NCBI RefSeq assembly: GCF_013407165.1
Contig: NZ_CP026994.1
Span: 1 to 64,000 of the forward strand
DNA length: 64,000 bases
Direction: 5' to 3'
Source: Nitrosopumilus oxyclinae
GTDB taxonomy: Archaea; Thermoproteota; Nitrososphaeria; Nitrososphaerales; Nitrosopumilaceae
Below are positions 9,380-18,478 of this stretch, piece after piece (the stretch's first letter is position 1; every line of letters starts with the position of its first letter). Both the position numbers and the translations under genes were made by a program. Under the pieces are notes generated by a model. It made no database searches, was not told where the DNA came from, and saw only the letters and a list, made by a program, of their open reading frames with translations.

Positions 9380-9880
9380 ATGACAAACTTCTTTGATAGT
9401 GAATTTGATAGAATCTTCAAAAAAATGTCAAGCTCTTTTTTCAATATAGATGACGTTTTTGAGGAATTCAAGGGAAATGGTTCTGAATCTGGTCCATATT
9501 ATTACGGTTATACAATGACTGTTGGTCCTGATGGAAAACCTGTAGTAAATGAATATGGAAATGCCAAACCAGGCCTTGCTCCAACTTCTGATACACGAGA
9601 ACCACTTGTTGACACAATTGTTGATGAAAAAGAAAAAGTAGTAAAACTCATAGCTGAGATGCCAGGGGTAGAAAAATCTGATGTCAAGATTGTTGTTGAA
9701 AACAAAATTGTTGATCTTTCAGCAGAACACAATGATAAAAAATATCATGTAAGAGTTCCTGTACAACATAAAGTTGATGAAAACTCTGCAAAGGCTTCCT
9801 ACAAAAATGGAGTTTTAGAGATTGTCTTCAAATTAGTTGAAGAGGAAAAACCAACAGGTAAAACGGTGGAGGTTGAATAA
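9380..9880 (+). CDS. hsp20: Small heat-shock protein Hsp20 (alpha-crystallin family)
   Basis: This ATP-independent holdase binds unfolding proteins. The alpha-crystallin domain spans about residues 70-160, with AEMPGVEKSDVKI early, VDLSAEH centrally and ASYKNGVLEIVF (the usual A-x-x-x-n-GVL-x-I motif) at the end. The N-terminal arm is rich in Phe, Tyr and Gly, as expected for oligomer assembly. The stop is 28 bases before cdc48, so the two are very likely one heat-responsive transcript linking holding and unfolding/extraction functions. Confidence 0.93.
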   Translation: MTNFFDSEFDRIFKKMSSSFFNIDDVFEEFKGNGSESGPYYYGYTMTVGPDGKPVVNEYGNAKPGLAPTSDTREPLVDTIVDEKEKVVKLIAEMPGVEKSDVKIVVENKIVDLSAEHNDKKYHVRVPVQHKVDENSAKASYKNGVLEIVFKLVEEEKPTGKTVEVE

Positions 9881-9908
9881 TCCTCTCAATAATTTTTGAG
9901 GTAATGAT

Positions 9909-12050
9909 ATGACGGAAATAATTTTAAAAGTTGAAGAAAGTCCACAACAACATGTTGGAAGAGGTAGAGCCATAGTTGATCCTAAAATTATTGAGGATCA
10001 AAAATGGAATACTGGGCAAATACTAGAACTAACGCACAATAAAAAAACACATGTAAAACTTTGGCCAGGTTCACCTGAAGAATATGGTTCAGGTATTATC
10101 AAAATAGATGGAATGACTAGACAAAATATTGGAGCTGGAATTGGTGATAAAATTTCACTAAGAACAGTTGAAGCTGTAAATGCTGAACAAATTATTTTGT
10201 CTCCTACTGAAAAGATTGCTGCAGAAGGATTGCAAGAATATATGATTTACAATTATCTTAATCATGTATTTACAACTGGAGATTCAGTATCTCTCAATAC
10301 ACAGATGGGTGGAAGAGTTCAGTTTTTTGTAACAAGTACAAAGCCATCAAAACCTGTGTTAGTAACTGAAAATACTGTATTCAAACTTGGAGCAATGACT
10401 AAAGCAGTTGATTCTTCTGTTCCAAGAATAACATATGACGAACTAGGAGGACTGAAAAAAGAAGTTCAAAAAATTCGTGAAATGGTAGAACTACCAATGA
10501 GACATCCAGAATTATTTGATAAAATAGGCGTGGAAGCACCAAAAGGCGTACTCTTGTATGGTCCTCCAGGTACTGGTAAGACATTATTGGCAAAGGCAGT
10601 AGCCGGAGAAACAAATGCTCACTTTATCTCCCTAAGTGGACCTGAAATAATGGGCAAACATTATGGAGAGAGTGAAGAACGAATTAGAGAAATCTTTACT
10701 CAAGCTGAAGAAAATGCTCCTAGCATAATTTTCATTGATGAGATTGATTCAATCGCTCCAAAGAGAGATGAAGTTTCTGGCGAACTAGAGAAAAGAATTG
10801 TTTCACAATTACTAACTCTAATGGATGGAATGAAATCTAGAGGTAAGGTTGTTGTAATTGCAGCTACTAACAGACCAGATTCAATTGATCCTGCACTTAG
10901 AAGACCAGGTAGATTTGATAGGGAAATTGAAATTGGAATTCCTGATGATGAAGGAAGATTCGATATACTATCAATTCATACGCGTGGAATGCCAATTGAT
11001 GACAAAGTAGATTTAAAACAAATCTCAAAAACTACACATGGATTTGTAGGAGCTGATTTGGAAATATTATCTAAAGAAGCCGCAATGAAAGCTCTACGTA
11101 GAATTCTACCCGAGGTTGACTATGATGAAGAAAAAATTTCATCAGAGATACTTGAAAAGATCCAAATCACAAGTGATGACTTTCGAGATGCATTAAAAGA
11201 AGTCAGTCCTAGTGCACTTAGAGAAGTTCAAGTCCAAGTTCCAAATGTAAGTTGGGATGATGTTGGAGGTTTGGATGAACTAAAAGAAGAACTCAAGGAA
11301 GCCGTTGAATGGCCAATCAAATACAAGGATGCATATGATTATGTAGATGTAGAAGCACCAAAAGGAATTCTACTTCATGGCCCTCCTGGAACTGGTAAGA
11401 CAATGATAGCAAAGGCTCTTGCAAAAATGACAGAGTCTAATTTTATCAGCATCAAAGGTCCTGAACTACTCTCGAAATGGGTAGGAGAATCTGAAAAAGG
11501 CGTCAGAGAAATATTCAGAAAAGCACGACAAGCTGCTCCATGTATTATTTTCTTAGATGAAGTTGATGCACTTGTTCCAAGAAGAGGAAGTGGAGGATCT
11601 GATTCACATGTTACAGAAAATGTAGTGTCTCAAATCCTTACTGAAATTGATGGACTAGAAGAACTAAACAATGTGTTGATAATTGGAGCAACAAACCGAT
11701 TAGACATTGTTGATGAAGCACTACTAAGACCAGGCAGATTTGATAGAATCATCAAAGTTCCAAATCCTGATGAGAAAGGAAGACAGCATATCTTTGAGAT
11801 TCATACAAAGAAAAAGCCACTTGACAGTGATGTAAAAATCTCAGAAATTGTAAAGTTGACTGATGATTTCAGCGGCGCTGAGATTGCAGCAGTCACAAAC
11901 AGAGCAGCTATTACAGCTTTGAAGAGATATGTCTCTGGCAAGTCAAAGAACGTCAAGGAGATCAAGATTACACAACAAGATCTAATTGATGCTGTGGATA
12001 AGGTAAGGCCTCAAAAGAAAGAGGCACCTATACCTCAATCCATAAAATAG
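9909..12050 (+). CDS. cdc48: CDC48/VAT-type tandem AAA+ ATPase
   Basis: This hexameric unfoldase extracts and unfolds proteins and works with the proteasome. The N domain (about 1-180: double-psi beta barrel plus four-stranded part) is followed by two AAA+ modules. D1 has [18 protein letters not shown] and [15 protein letters not shown]2 has [18 protein letters not shown] and [14 protein letters not shown]. Each also has a second region of homology with arginine fingers ([10 protein letters not shown] and [10 protein letters not shown]). The 713 residues are typical of archaeal CDC48. The C-terminus lacks an obvious HbYX tail: it ends PQSIK. It lies downstream of hsp20. Confidence 0.96.
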   Translation: MTEIILKVEESPQQHVGRGRAIVDPKIIEDQKWNTGQILELTHNKKTHVKLWPGSPEEYGSGIIKIDGMTRQNIGAGIGDKISLRTVEAVNAEQIILSPTEKIAAEGLQEYMIYNYLNHVFTTGDSVSLNTQMGGRVQFFVTSTKPSKPVLVTENTVFKLGAMTKAVDSSVPRITYDELGGLKKEVQKIREMVELPMRHPELFDKIGVEAPKGVLLYGPPGTGKTLLAKAVAGETNAHFISLSGPEIMGKHYGESEERIREIFTQAEENAPSIIFIDEIDSIAPKRDEVSGELEKRIVSQLLTLMDGMKSRGKVVVIAATNRPDSIDPALRRPGRFDREIEIGIPDDEGRFDILSIHTRGMPIDDKVDLKQISKTTHGFVGADLEILSKEAAMKALRRILPEVDYDEEKISSEILEKIQITSDDFRDALKEVSPSALREVQVQVPNVSWDDVGGLDELKEELKEAVEWPIKYKDAYDYVDVEAPKGILLHGPPGTGKTMIAKALAKMTESNFISIKGPELLSKWVGESEKGVREIFRKARQAAPCIIFLDEVDALVPRRGSGGSDSHVTENVVSQILTEIDGLEELNNVLIIGATNRLDIVDEALLRPGRFDRIIKVPNPDEKGRQHIFEIHTKKKPLDSDVKISEIVKLTDDFSGAEIAAVTNRAAITALKRYVSGKSKNVKEIKITQQDLIDAVDKVRPQKKEAPIPQSIK

Positions 12051-12067
12051 TCTAAATACTAAGAAAA

Positions 12068-12298
12068 ATGACGAGAAATATGAAACTCTATCTTGACTTT
12101 GAGCCGTGCAAAGAATGCAATGAGATGATGACAGGATTGAGTAGCCCTGAAATGTTGTTTGCAGATGAAAAAACTAGAGCAGATGAGTCAGCAAAGTTTC
12201 TCAGACATCTTACGTATAATCATAATGAAGTAGTGCAAGCTGTAATGGAAGATCTTCCTAAACAGAAAAGAGATCAAGAACCTGATTTTTACAAATAA
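12068..12298 (+). CDS. Small conserved hypothetical protein with one CxxC
   Basis: This 76-residue soluble protein has one CKEC motif near residues 14-17 and a helical, charged C-terminus. It begins 17 bases after the cdc48 stop on the same strand and is probably the third gene of the hsp20-cdc48 transcript. One CxxC alone cannot make a full zinc site, but a His-rich turn (RHLTYNHNE) could supply further ligands. I do not recognise a family. Confidence 0.6.
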   Translation: MTRNMKLYLDFEPCKECNEMMTGLSSPEMLFADEKTRADESAKFLRHLTYNHNEVVQAVMEDLPKQKRDQEPDFYK

Positions 12299-12362
12299 TT
12301 CTTTGAAATCAATAATCATATTCATATACAAAACTGCTGTAACATTTTTGTGAAATTATAAA

Positions 12363-12800
12363 ATGAAAACTAGTATAGTTTTTGGGATAGCTGCCCTACT
12401 TGCATTTGTTAGTTTTTCACAAACAACATTTGCAATTGAAGCAGAACAAGAACCAGGACCACCTCAAATTCCAGAACCTAGTCCTACACCAGAACCAATT
12501 AAAATACCAACTCCTGCACCTGCACCAGATCCCTTTCCAAAAGAGTCTGAATCAGAAAAAATAAAACGATTAACTGAAGAAAATGACAATCTAAAACAGC
12601 AAAACAAAAATCTGCAAAATCAGATATCATCTCTCAATAATGAAAAATCTAGATTACAAGAAGAAATATTAGAACTAAACAATTCCATACAAAGTCTCAA
12701 GGAAATTATTTTGGAGCAAATTAGAGTAACGATAGACCTAGTAAATCAACTTAAAGAAATAATATATGAAAAAGTATTTTCTCCTACAATACAATTGTAG
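12363..12800 (+). CDS. Secreted proline-rich coiled-coil protein
   Basis: A signal peptide (MKTSIVFGIAALLAFVSFSQTTFA) is followed by a stretch rich in Pro and acidic residues (about 28-60, PGPPQIPEPSPTPEP). A long heptad-patterned coiled coil follows (about 62-130: KRLTEENDNLKQQNKNLQNQ), and the tail is short. It has no membrane anchor. The architecture suggests an extracellular spacer or oligomerising protein. Function unknown. It converges with tfb, with 17 bases between the stops. Confidence 0.7.
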   Translation: MKTSIVFGIAALLAFVSFSQTTFAIEAEQEPGPPQIPEPSPTPEPIKIPTPAPAPDPFPKESESEKIKRLTEENDNLKQQNKNLQNQISSLNNEKSRLQEEILELNNSIQSLKEIILEQIRVTIDLVNQLKEIIYEKVFSPTIQL

Positions 12801-12817
12801 GATGTTTTTGGAATAAT

Positions 12818-13738
12818 CTACTCAACTAGCTTTAATGTTTTCTTAATCAAGACTACTCTGTTTCTAATTGTAACGTCACTTACTCCAGATTCTACTGCAA
12901 ACTTTTTCTGACTAATTTTTTCCCCATTCATTATACATGAGATGTACAATGATGCAGCAGCTTGTGCTACAGGGTGTTTACCTGCAGTAATTTGTTCTTT
13001 TTCACAGAGGTCTAGTATTTTGAATGCGTCTCGCTTTGTCTTCTCTTTTATTTTCATGTTGTTTGAGATTTTTGAGATAAACGAGGATGTATCGTACTGA
13101 TTAAGATTCAGTTCAAGCTTTTTGATTATGGTTCTCAGGTCTCGGGAGAGTATTCTTCTTTCAACATTTCCAGCCTCTGCAATATCATCTAGAGTTCTTG
13201 GGATGTTATTTTCTCTACATGCAGCGTATAATGAGGCTGCAATCAGTGAGGCCATTGTCCTTCCTCTGGTTAATTTTGCACTAACTGCTTTTCTGTAGAT
13301 ATAGGCTGCATTTTCTACAACATTGTCTGATATTCCTAACTTTGTTTTCATTCCATGAAGTAAAGTGAATGCCTTGCTTAAGCTGGCAGTTTTTCTTGAT
13401 TTACTTCTTTGATCCCATGTTCGTAATCTATTGAATTCGTATTTTGTTTTGCTAGAAAGTGTTTTTCCAGTTGAATCTTTATTTGAACCAATTACGGTTG
13501 ATAATCCTCTATCATTCATTGTTAATGATGTAGCAGGACCCGTTCTTGATAGTTTCATAAAGTTCTCCGAGCTGTAACCGCTGTTTTCATATGATGCGTC
13601 GGCCATATTTTGCAATAAGATAAGACCGCAACCCCCACAAACAATTTCTCCTCTTTCAGAATCTGTTATCGCAGGATAGGTTTTGCAAGTATCTAGTTGA
13701 CACTTGACATCATAATCATTTGAATAATTTTCTACCAC
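12818..13738 (-). CDS. tfb: Transcription initiation factor TFB (TFIIB homologue)
   Basis: TFB bridges TBP on the TATA box and RNA polymerase. The N-terminal zinc ribbon is present (CQLDTCKTYPAITDS then VCGGCGLI), followed by the B-reader/linker segment and two cyclin-like repeats (about 110-200 and 205-300). The second ends in the recognition helix VSDVTIRNRVV, which reads the BRE. The ribbon's first pair is C-x4-C, a little wider than the usual CxxC. The 306 residues fit TFB. Thaumarchaea carry several TFB copies, so this may be one of a set. Confidence 0.92.
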   Translation of the reverse strand: MVENYSNDYDVKCQLDTCKTYPAITDSERGEIVCGGCGLILLQNMADASYENSGYSSENFMKLSRTGPATSLTMNDRGLSTVIGSNKDSTGKTLSSKTKYEFNRLRTWDQRSKSRKTASLSKAFTLLHGMKTKLGISDNVVENAAYIYRKAVSAKLTRGRTMASLIAASLYAACRENNIPRTLDDIAEAGNVERRILSRDLRTIIKKLELNLNQYDTSSFISKISNNMKIKEKTKRDAFKILDLCEKEQITAGKHPVAQAAASLYISCIMNGEKISQKKFAVESGVSDVTIRNRVVLIKKTLKLVE

Positions 13739-13913
13739 TATTGATTACTATGGGTGATTATAAAATAAAAATAATATGATTCAGGTAATTTTGTAATCAA
13801 AAGTAAACTTTACAAACAAAAATTTCCTAGAATCTTCTCAAAAACTAATTCTTAATTGAGATACAACACACATTGTAATAAATGTTAAAAATAAAAATAA
13901 TTTTTCTCTAAGT
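13739..13913. other. AT-rich intergenic region with nothing recognisable
   Basis: These 175 bases between tfb and the DUF1059 gene hold no open frame and no convincing RNA fold. They should contain the tfb promoter on the minus strand; the TATA-like run around 13757-13770 fits. I see nothing else. Confidence 0.4.
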
Positions 13914-14105
13914 TTATTTCTTAATTGATTCTAAAGAATGTCCACGATTGGTGATCATTTGAGTAACAGCCTCAATAGTATAATCAATTCCATGTTCTTC
14001 TTCAAAATGATTTCTAAGTTTTTCAATTAGACCCAAAGTTTTTTCTTCATCAAGAATGTATTCGCATTCAAAACCATAGTCTTCACATCTTAACTTTAAT
14101 GTCAT
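13914..14105 (-). CDS. DUF1059 family small protein
   Basis: The 63-residue sequence follows the DUF1059 pattern: CEDYGFECEYIL near the N-terminus, then a helix with HFEEEHGID and a C-terminal TQMI helix. The paired cysteines (residues 7 and 13) and the His pair could bind a metal. The function of the family is unknown. It shares an upstream region, containing a perfect inverted repeat, with the divergent fluoride channel gene. Confidence 0.75.
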   Translation of the reverse strand: MTLKLRCEDYGFECEYILDEEKTLGLIEKLRNHFEEEHGIDYTIEAVTQMITNRGHSLESIKK

Positions 14106-14167
14106 TCTGTCTGGAAAAAATATTGAACCTATAAAAACTGTGAATACATTTTTCTAAATCAAATATG

Positions 14168-14190
14168 TTTAGGCATAAATTGTGCCTAAA
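14168..14190. promoter_or_regulatory. Perfect inverted repeat between DUF1059 gene and crcB
   Basis: TTTAGGCA and its exact complement TGCCTAAA are separated by seven bases. The site sits midway between two divergent genes (63 bases from one start, 46 from the other). Eight-base arms with a spacing near one helical turn fit a dimeric regulator's operator. The half-site recurs at 15171 and 43870. I see no match to the fluoride riboswitch consensus here. Confidence 0.45.
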
Positions 14191-14236
14191 ATCTATCCAA
14201 ATAGCACTAATAATGTCAATTAATTCACTTGTGTAG

Positions 14237-14617
14237 ATGAAAGGATTAGAGTTTGTTTTTCTTGCAGTTGGATCTGTACTTGGAGCATATCTAAGATTCA
14301 AAGTAATTGAATCTCCTTTACTTTTCAACACAATACCTGTCAATGTTTTGGCAGTCAATGTCCTTGGAGCATTTATTCTTGGTGCCTTTATTGTAATGTC
14401 TCAACAATGGCATCTTGATGGAAAATATTCTTTATTTGCAGCAATTGGATTTTGTGGTTCACTTACTACAATGTCTGGACTTGCACTTGAATCCAATAAT
14501 CTTCTTGAACAAAGTCAGTACGGCACATTTGCAATAAACTTGATAGCTAACATTGGTCTTTCAATTGCAGCTTTAATTGGTGGAAAGTCATTAATGAGTG
14601 CAATAATTAACAATTAA
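14237..14617 (+). CDS. crcB: Fluoride channel CrcB/FluC
   Basis: This small dual-topology membrane protein exports fluoride ions. It has four hydrophobic segments in 126 residues, the N-terminal GSVLGAYLRF motif, NVLGAFILG in the second segment, and the signature GFCGSLTTMSG in the third, where the family has GFCGGxTTFS. The Asn of the second segment and the Thr pair of the pore are retained. The final Phe of the phenylalanine-box stretch is Met here. It is followed after six bases by a small soluble protein, probably cotranscribed. Confidence 0.9.
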   Translation: MKGLEFVFLAVGSVLGAYLRFKVIESPLLFNTIPVNVLAVNVLGAFILGAFIVMSQQWHLDGKYSLFAAIGFCGSLTTMSGLALESNNLLEQSQYGTFAINLIANIGLSIAALIGGKSLMSAIINN

Positions 14618-14623
14618 TTAGAA

Positions 14624-14854
14624 ATGGTCTATTCATATCAAGTTGTAAAGTTCCAAACAATCTCATTTGTACAAGGAACCCATTGGTCTCAATCAGTAGG
14701 GGATAAAGGAATTCTTTACAAGTCACTTAAAGATCCATTTTCAAAACTTATCGTTCAATCTTCAAACGGTTCAAAAAAATTATACCATGTTCCAAAAGAT
14801 AGGACTGTAGTTGTAACAAATGATACTGTACATTTCCTAGGGGAAATAGCTTAA
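14624..14854 (+). CDS. Small conserved hypothetical protein
   Basis: This is a 76-residue soluble protein, mostly beta strand by pattern (VVKFQTISFVQG, then KLYHVPKDRTVVVTNDTVHFLG). It follows crcB by six bases on the same strand and its stop abuts the end of the next, opposing gene. No known motif is visible. Cotranscription with the fluoride channel is likely, but a role in fluoride resistance is not shown. Confidence 0.55.
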   Translation: MVYSYQVVKFQTISFVQGTHWSQSVGDKGILYKSLKDPFSKLIVQSSNGSKKLYHVPKDRTVVVTNDTVHFLGEIA

Positions 14855-15127
14855 TTATTTAAAAAACTGATCAACTTGATCTCTATATTTTAAAGCAATC
14901 TTTCCAAATTCTGTAAAATCATCAGCAGTTGGATATTTCATTTTCAATGCGAATTGATTGATAAATATCGATAATGCGCTTCCAATAATTAGATTGTATA
15001 CTCCATCTGCTACATTATTTGAGTATGGAAATGCTACTCTGATAAATGGAAGATATGTTTCAGTTTGAGAGATCATTAATTTGATATGTTTTTCTACAAA
15101 TTCTTCAACGTCTGCAGGAATTGCCAT
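14855..15127 (-). CDS. Small conserved hypothetical protein
   Basis: This 90-residue, largely helical protein has one moderately hydrophobic segment (NLIIGSALSIFINQFAL) in its middle, which could be a membrane helix or a buried core helix. It has no recognisable family. Its upstream region carries the TTAGGCATAAA motif (15171-15181) also seen upstream of crcB and of the dolichol-phosphate glycosyltransferase gene. Confidence 0.55.
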   Translation of the reverse strand: MAIPADVEEFVEKHIKLMISQTETYLPFIRVAFPYSNNVADGVYNLIIGSALSIFINQFALKMKYPTADDFTEFGKIALKYRDQVDQFFK

Positions 15128-15184
15128 GCCTATTCTAACATTTTATTTCTTATAAGTAGAACTTTAATTTTTAGGCATAAATTT

Positions 15185-15394
15185 TCATCCTACATTTTGT
15201 TCCATGTACTTTTCTTTACCCTTTCTACTTCTTGGGAGGCATCTGAGTTGTCTATTACAACAAGGACAAGCTAATCCCTCATATTCTACAAACACTTCAC
15301 AATAGTTACATCTTTTTTGCCCAGCAGCATACCTACCAATGTCTGCTGGCTTGAGAGCTTTGTATTTTTTGCATTCTCCTATACAATAAGTCAT
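15185..15394 (-). CDS. Small cysteine-rich zinc-ribbon-like protein
   Basis: The 69-residue protein has eight cysteines: C-x3-C near the start, C-x2-C (KRCNYCEVF), then CPCC and a last Cys before a basic tail (RSRKGKEK). This is enough for two zinc sites. The basic end could contact nucleic acid. It is a probable zinc-ribbon protein of unknown role. Confidence 0.6.
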   Translation of the reverse strand: MTYCIGECKKYKALKPADIGRYAAGQKRCNYCEVFVEYEGLACPCCNRQLRCLPRSRKGKEKYMEQNVG

Positions 15395-15505
15395 GAAAAT
15401 AGTTAGAAATTATTTACAAATAAAACGTTTGATTGCAGTGCACTCATATTTTCAAATTTTATAAAAATGAAATTGAATTTATACTGCTAATTTTACTTTT
15501 CATTA

Positions 15506-15805
15506 TTGCTTGACTTGGACAAAAAAGTATTTGGAAATATTACAACTAAGGAAATTATAGGTGCTGATCCGCCTGCACTTCCTAATACCAAAGAGAATCT
15601 TGAAAAAGAACTGGTAACATTACTTGCAGAATTAGAATCAACACCAAAGCCAAATCTTGAAAAACTCTTAGAAGAGCAAAAAAACTCTGAAAACCATATC
15701 AACAGTCGACCTGGCGCAATGGCTTTAGCTCAGAATAAAATTCAGTTATTCAACGAATATAGTGAAAAATACGTTCAATCAATAACAAAAAAATTACAAT
15801 CTTAG
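15506..15805 (+). CDS. Small acidic helical protein, function unknown
   Basis: This 99-residue soluble protein is predicted to be helical, with a Leu/Glu-rich middle (KENLEKELVTLLAELE). The start is a TTG at 15506; no ATG lies near the N-terminus. A TTG a little further in (15515) is possible. It converges with the antiporter gene, and their 3' ends overlap by four bases. No family recognised. Confidence 0.5.
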   Translation: MLDLDKKVFGNITTKEIIGADPPALPNTKENLEKELVTLLAELESTPKPNLEKLLEEQKNSENHINSRPGAMALAQNKIQLFNEYSEKYVQSITKKLQS

Positions 15806-17280
15806 TTCAATTCTTTTTCAGATTTTTCATCTTTGTCTCTGATAAATCCCCCTTCAACAGCATCATCTAAAGAAATATCAGATATTTTTTCTACTTCAAT
15901 TACATCCTCTGTTACATCATCATCAGGTTTCACAAATCCCCCTTCAACAGATTCTGGTGGAGGAATTTTCTTTGATTTTGCTAATCCTGCGGTTGTAATT
16001 ATTACTGATGTTAAAATAATAAAGAATATCAATTGTGGATATGCTTCAGCATTAGGCAGTCCCATAGTAATTGGGTATGTTGCAAGTACAGCAGCAGCTA
16101 ATCCTCTTGGGATCATAGAGTTTGTTACTGCTCTATCCAAAAGCGAGAATCTTTTTGTTAAAGTAATTTTTCCTACCAGTATTCTTCCATAGTAAACAGC
16201 TACAGTAATCAAAACTCCAAATATCAGATACTCTATTTGTCCAAAACTTGCCATTAATCCTACAAATACAAAGAAGAATGATCTTACCAAAAATATCAGT
16301 TGGTTATGTGTAGGATCATCAAGCTCAATTCTTGGAAGTTTGAATCTGAGAATTTTTGCTAGATGAACTTTGTTTCCAATCATCAAACCAAATACTAATG
16401 CAGTCAATGCTCCTGATTCTCCAAATGAATTTGCCAAGAAGAATAAAACAAACAAAACACCTAGTGTAAGCATATAGGCGTGCTGAGCATTTCCAAGCTT
16501 TGTTGAAACATACATCCAAGGAATTCCAACTCCAAATCCAAGTACTAAACCAACAACAATTGCACGTCCTATGGTTTCTTGTAAAGTTTGAAGATCAAAA
16601 TGACCTGCTAGTACCGCTTCAAATAATATGAATGCAATAATTGTAGCTAAAATATCAGTTAATGCAGATTCAAAACTTAGCATTGATTTAGTTTCTTCTG
16701 AAATTTTGACATTTCTAACTAGACCAAATACAATTGCTGAACTGCTTCCACCCACGATGGATCCTAAGAGAATACTTTCTAACCATAACCAACCTAAAGC
16801 AAAGTGAGCTGCAAGAGTAATCATTACAACTGATAAAATAAAACCTAGAACTGCAAGTGTCACTGAAAAATGTGCAGTTTTGATTACATGTTTGATATCT
16901 AGATTTAATCCACCATCAAACATGATGATAATTAATGCAAGAGCTGCAAAATATGGAACAACTTGAATTACAGCTTCTGGCTGAATTAATCCAAATACTG
17001 GCCCAATAATTACACCTAGAATCATTAAAAATGCTACATCGGGAATACCTGTTTTTTTAAAGAATGCTTCTCCTGCCACTCCTAGAAAAATAACTACACC
17101 TGCAGCAAGTAATATGACATGGGCTTCAGCAATTGGTCCATTACCATCCGATAGTGTTCCAATAGAAGTTTGTAATTCAATTAATTTATCAGATATTATT
17201 TTTATGCCTAATTTGGGCAACTCGATTAAATCGGTTTGTCCACTAAACAAATTCAAAATTGATAAAATTACTGGATTCAT
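15802..17280 (-). CDS. CPA-family cation/proton antiporter
   Basis: About twelve to thirteen hydrophobic segments fill residues 50-430. The motifs include MFDGGLNLD in the fourth segment, GSIVGGSSSAIVFGL in the sixth and FESALTDILATI in the seventh, where NhaP-type exchangers have an ND or ED pair and this one has TD. The conserved Asp remains as the likely ion site. The protein probably exchanges Na+ or K+ for H+. The C-terminal tail (about 55 residues) is acidic and carries two VEGGF(V/I) repeats, mirrored by a DNA repeat near 15850 and 15935. The ion specificity cannot be read from the sequence. Confidence 0.85.
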   Translation of the reverse strand: MNPVILSILNLFSGQTDLIELPKLGIKIISDKLIELQTSIGTLSDGNGPIAEAHVILLAAGVVIFLGVAGEAFFKKTGIPDVAFLMILGVIIGPVFGLIQPEAVIQVVPYFAALALIIIMFDGGLNLDIKHVIKTAHFSVTLAVLGFILSVVMITLAAHFALGWLWLESILLGSIVGGSSSAIVFGLVRNVKISEETKSMLSFESALTDILATIIAFILFEAVLAGHFDLQTLQETIGRAIVVGLVLGFGVGIPWMYVSTKLGNAQHAYMLTLGVLFVLFFLANSFGESGALTALVFGLMIGNKVHLAKILRFKLPRIELDDPTHNQLIFLVRSFFFVFVGLMASFGQIEYLIFGVLITVAVYYGRILVGKITLTKRFSLLDRAVTNSMIPRGLAAAVLATYPITMGLPNAEAYPQLIFFIILTSVIITTAGLAKSKKIPPPESVEGGFVKPDDDVTEDVIEVEKISDISLDDAVEGGFIRDKDEKSEKELN

Positions 17281-17383
17281 TAATAACTAAATCTAAATTG
17301 ATCTGGATAAAAATTAAACTCGATTAATCTACATTCGTTAGCTCTTTACTGATTTTTAAATAACGTAATTCAGAGTGAATATT

Positions 17384-17926
17384 ATGAGTGCCACAAATCA
17401 ATTACGTGCTGATCACGATCAAGTTAGAAGACTAGAAAAAATAGTATCAAAATGTGCTTCTGAATTATACAAAGGAACCAAAATCCCATTTTCAGATCTA
17501 ACAAAAATTACTATAGTTATTTCAGAATTTGTTGATACTATTCATCATTCAAGAGAAGAAGATTCGTATTTTCCATGCGTTGCAAGCTATGATTCTTTAA
17601 AAGAAGAAATTCGAAAATTTATGATAGAACATGAATTTGGAAGAAATATTGCCAGACAAATATCACACCATCTAAAAAGATGGAAAAATGGTGAGGATGC
17701 ACAAGAACCAGTATCAAGATATCTTAGAACATATGCTATTTTTCTTAATGATCATCTTAACAAAGAAAACAAATTTTTTGATACCGCAGAGGCTGAAGTT
17801 TTATCAAAAGAAGAAGAAATTGAAATGTATGAACAATATCGATCAGTTTTTGCAATTGTGAAAAAAGTTGAGGAACTAATTGCAGATATTGATTATTTAG
17901 AAAATCAACCCTGGGCAAAAAATTAA
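17384..17926 (+). CDS. Hemerythrin HHE-domain protein
   Basis: The protein is a four-helix bundle of about 180 residues with the metal-ligand pattern of HHE hemerythrin proteins: an early H (RADHDQVR), HHSREED, EHEFGRN and HLNKENKFF. It probably binds a di-iron centre and senses or scavenges O2, NO or iron. A TATA-like tttttaaata at 17353-17362 puts transcription start close to the ATG at 17384, which I prefer over the GTG at 17375. It is followed 12 bases later by the APS kinase gene. Confidence 0.85.
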   Translation: MSATNQLRADHDQVRRLEKIVSKCASELYKGTKIPFSDLTKITIVISEFVDTIHHSREEDSYFPCVASYDSLKEEIRKFMIEHEFGRNIARQISHHLKRWKNGEDAQEPVSRYLRTYAIFLNDHLNKENKFFDTAEAEVLSKEEEIEMYEQYRSVFAIVKKVEELIADIDYLENQPWAKN

Positions 17927-17938
17927 CGTAAGCTCTTT

Positions 17939-18478
17939 ATGGGTTATTTAGAAAATTTATTCATGAAACCTTTCATTCTTTGGATGACTGGTCTTCCTTG
18001 TTCAGGAAAGACTACGATTGTAAAAGATTTGCAAAAAGATATTCCAAATTTGGCAATGCTTGACGGTGATGAACTAAGAGAATGGTTCTCTCCAAAAGAC
18101 TTTTCAAAAGCAGGACGTGATGAGCATAACAAAAAAGTTGCTCATTTAGCTAAGCTTTTGTTAAAACATGGTGTTCCAAGTGCAGTATCTCTTGTATCTC
18201 CATATCTTGAGAACAGAGAAAATGCTAGAGAAATTATTGATGCAGGTGATCAGTTTGCAGAATGTTATGTAAAATGTTCACTAGAAAAATGTGAAGAAAG
18301 AGATGTCAAAGGTATGTATGCCAAGGCTAGAAAAGGAGAAATCAAAGGATTTACCGGAATTGATGATCCTTATGAAGCTCCAGAAAAAGCAGATTTGGTA
18401 GTTGATACAGAACATGATTCACTTTCTGACAGCGCACAAAAAGTAAAGGACTTCCTTAAAGGAAGAAACCTACTATAA
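17939..18478 (+). CDS. cysC: Adenylylsulfate (APS) kinase
   Basis: This enzyme phosphorylates APS to PAPS with ATP. The P-loop GLPCSGKTT lies near residues 18-26, and the APS-site DGDELREWF follows the Walker-like strand. The FTGIDDPYEAPEKADLVVDT stretch matches the family's FTGIDDPYExP signature. Its 179 residues are normal. The first ATG (17939) adds eight residues before MKPFILW; the ATG at 17963 may be the true start. The 3' end overlaps the opposing cysQ gene by six bases, which pairs PAPS synthesis with PAP removal. Confidence 0.92.
   Translation: MGYLENLFMKPFILWMTGLPCSGKTTIVKDLQKDIPNLAMLDGDELREWFSPKDFSKAGRDEHNKKVAHLAKLLLKHGVPSAVSLVSPYLENRENAREIIDAGDQFAECYVKCSLEKCEERDVKGMYAKARKGEIKGFTGIDDPYEAPEKADLVVDTEHDSLSDSAQKVKDFLKGRNLL

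Noticed and set aside
14106-14236. Fluoride riboswitch upstream of crcB
   Set aside because: I could not find the conserved pseudoknot pattern; only an inverted repeat typical of a protein operator is present.
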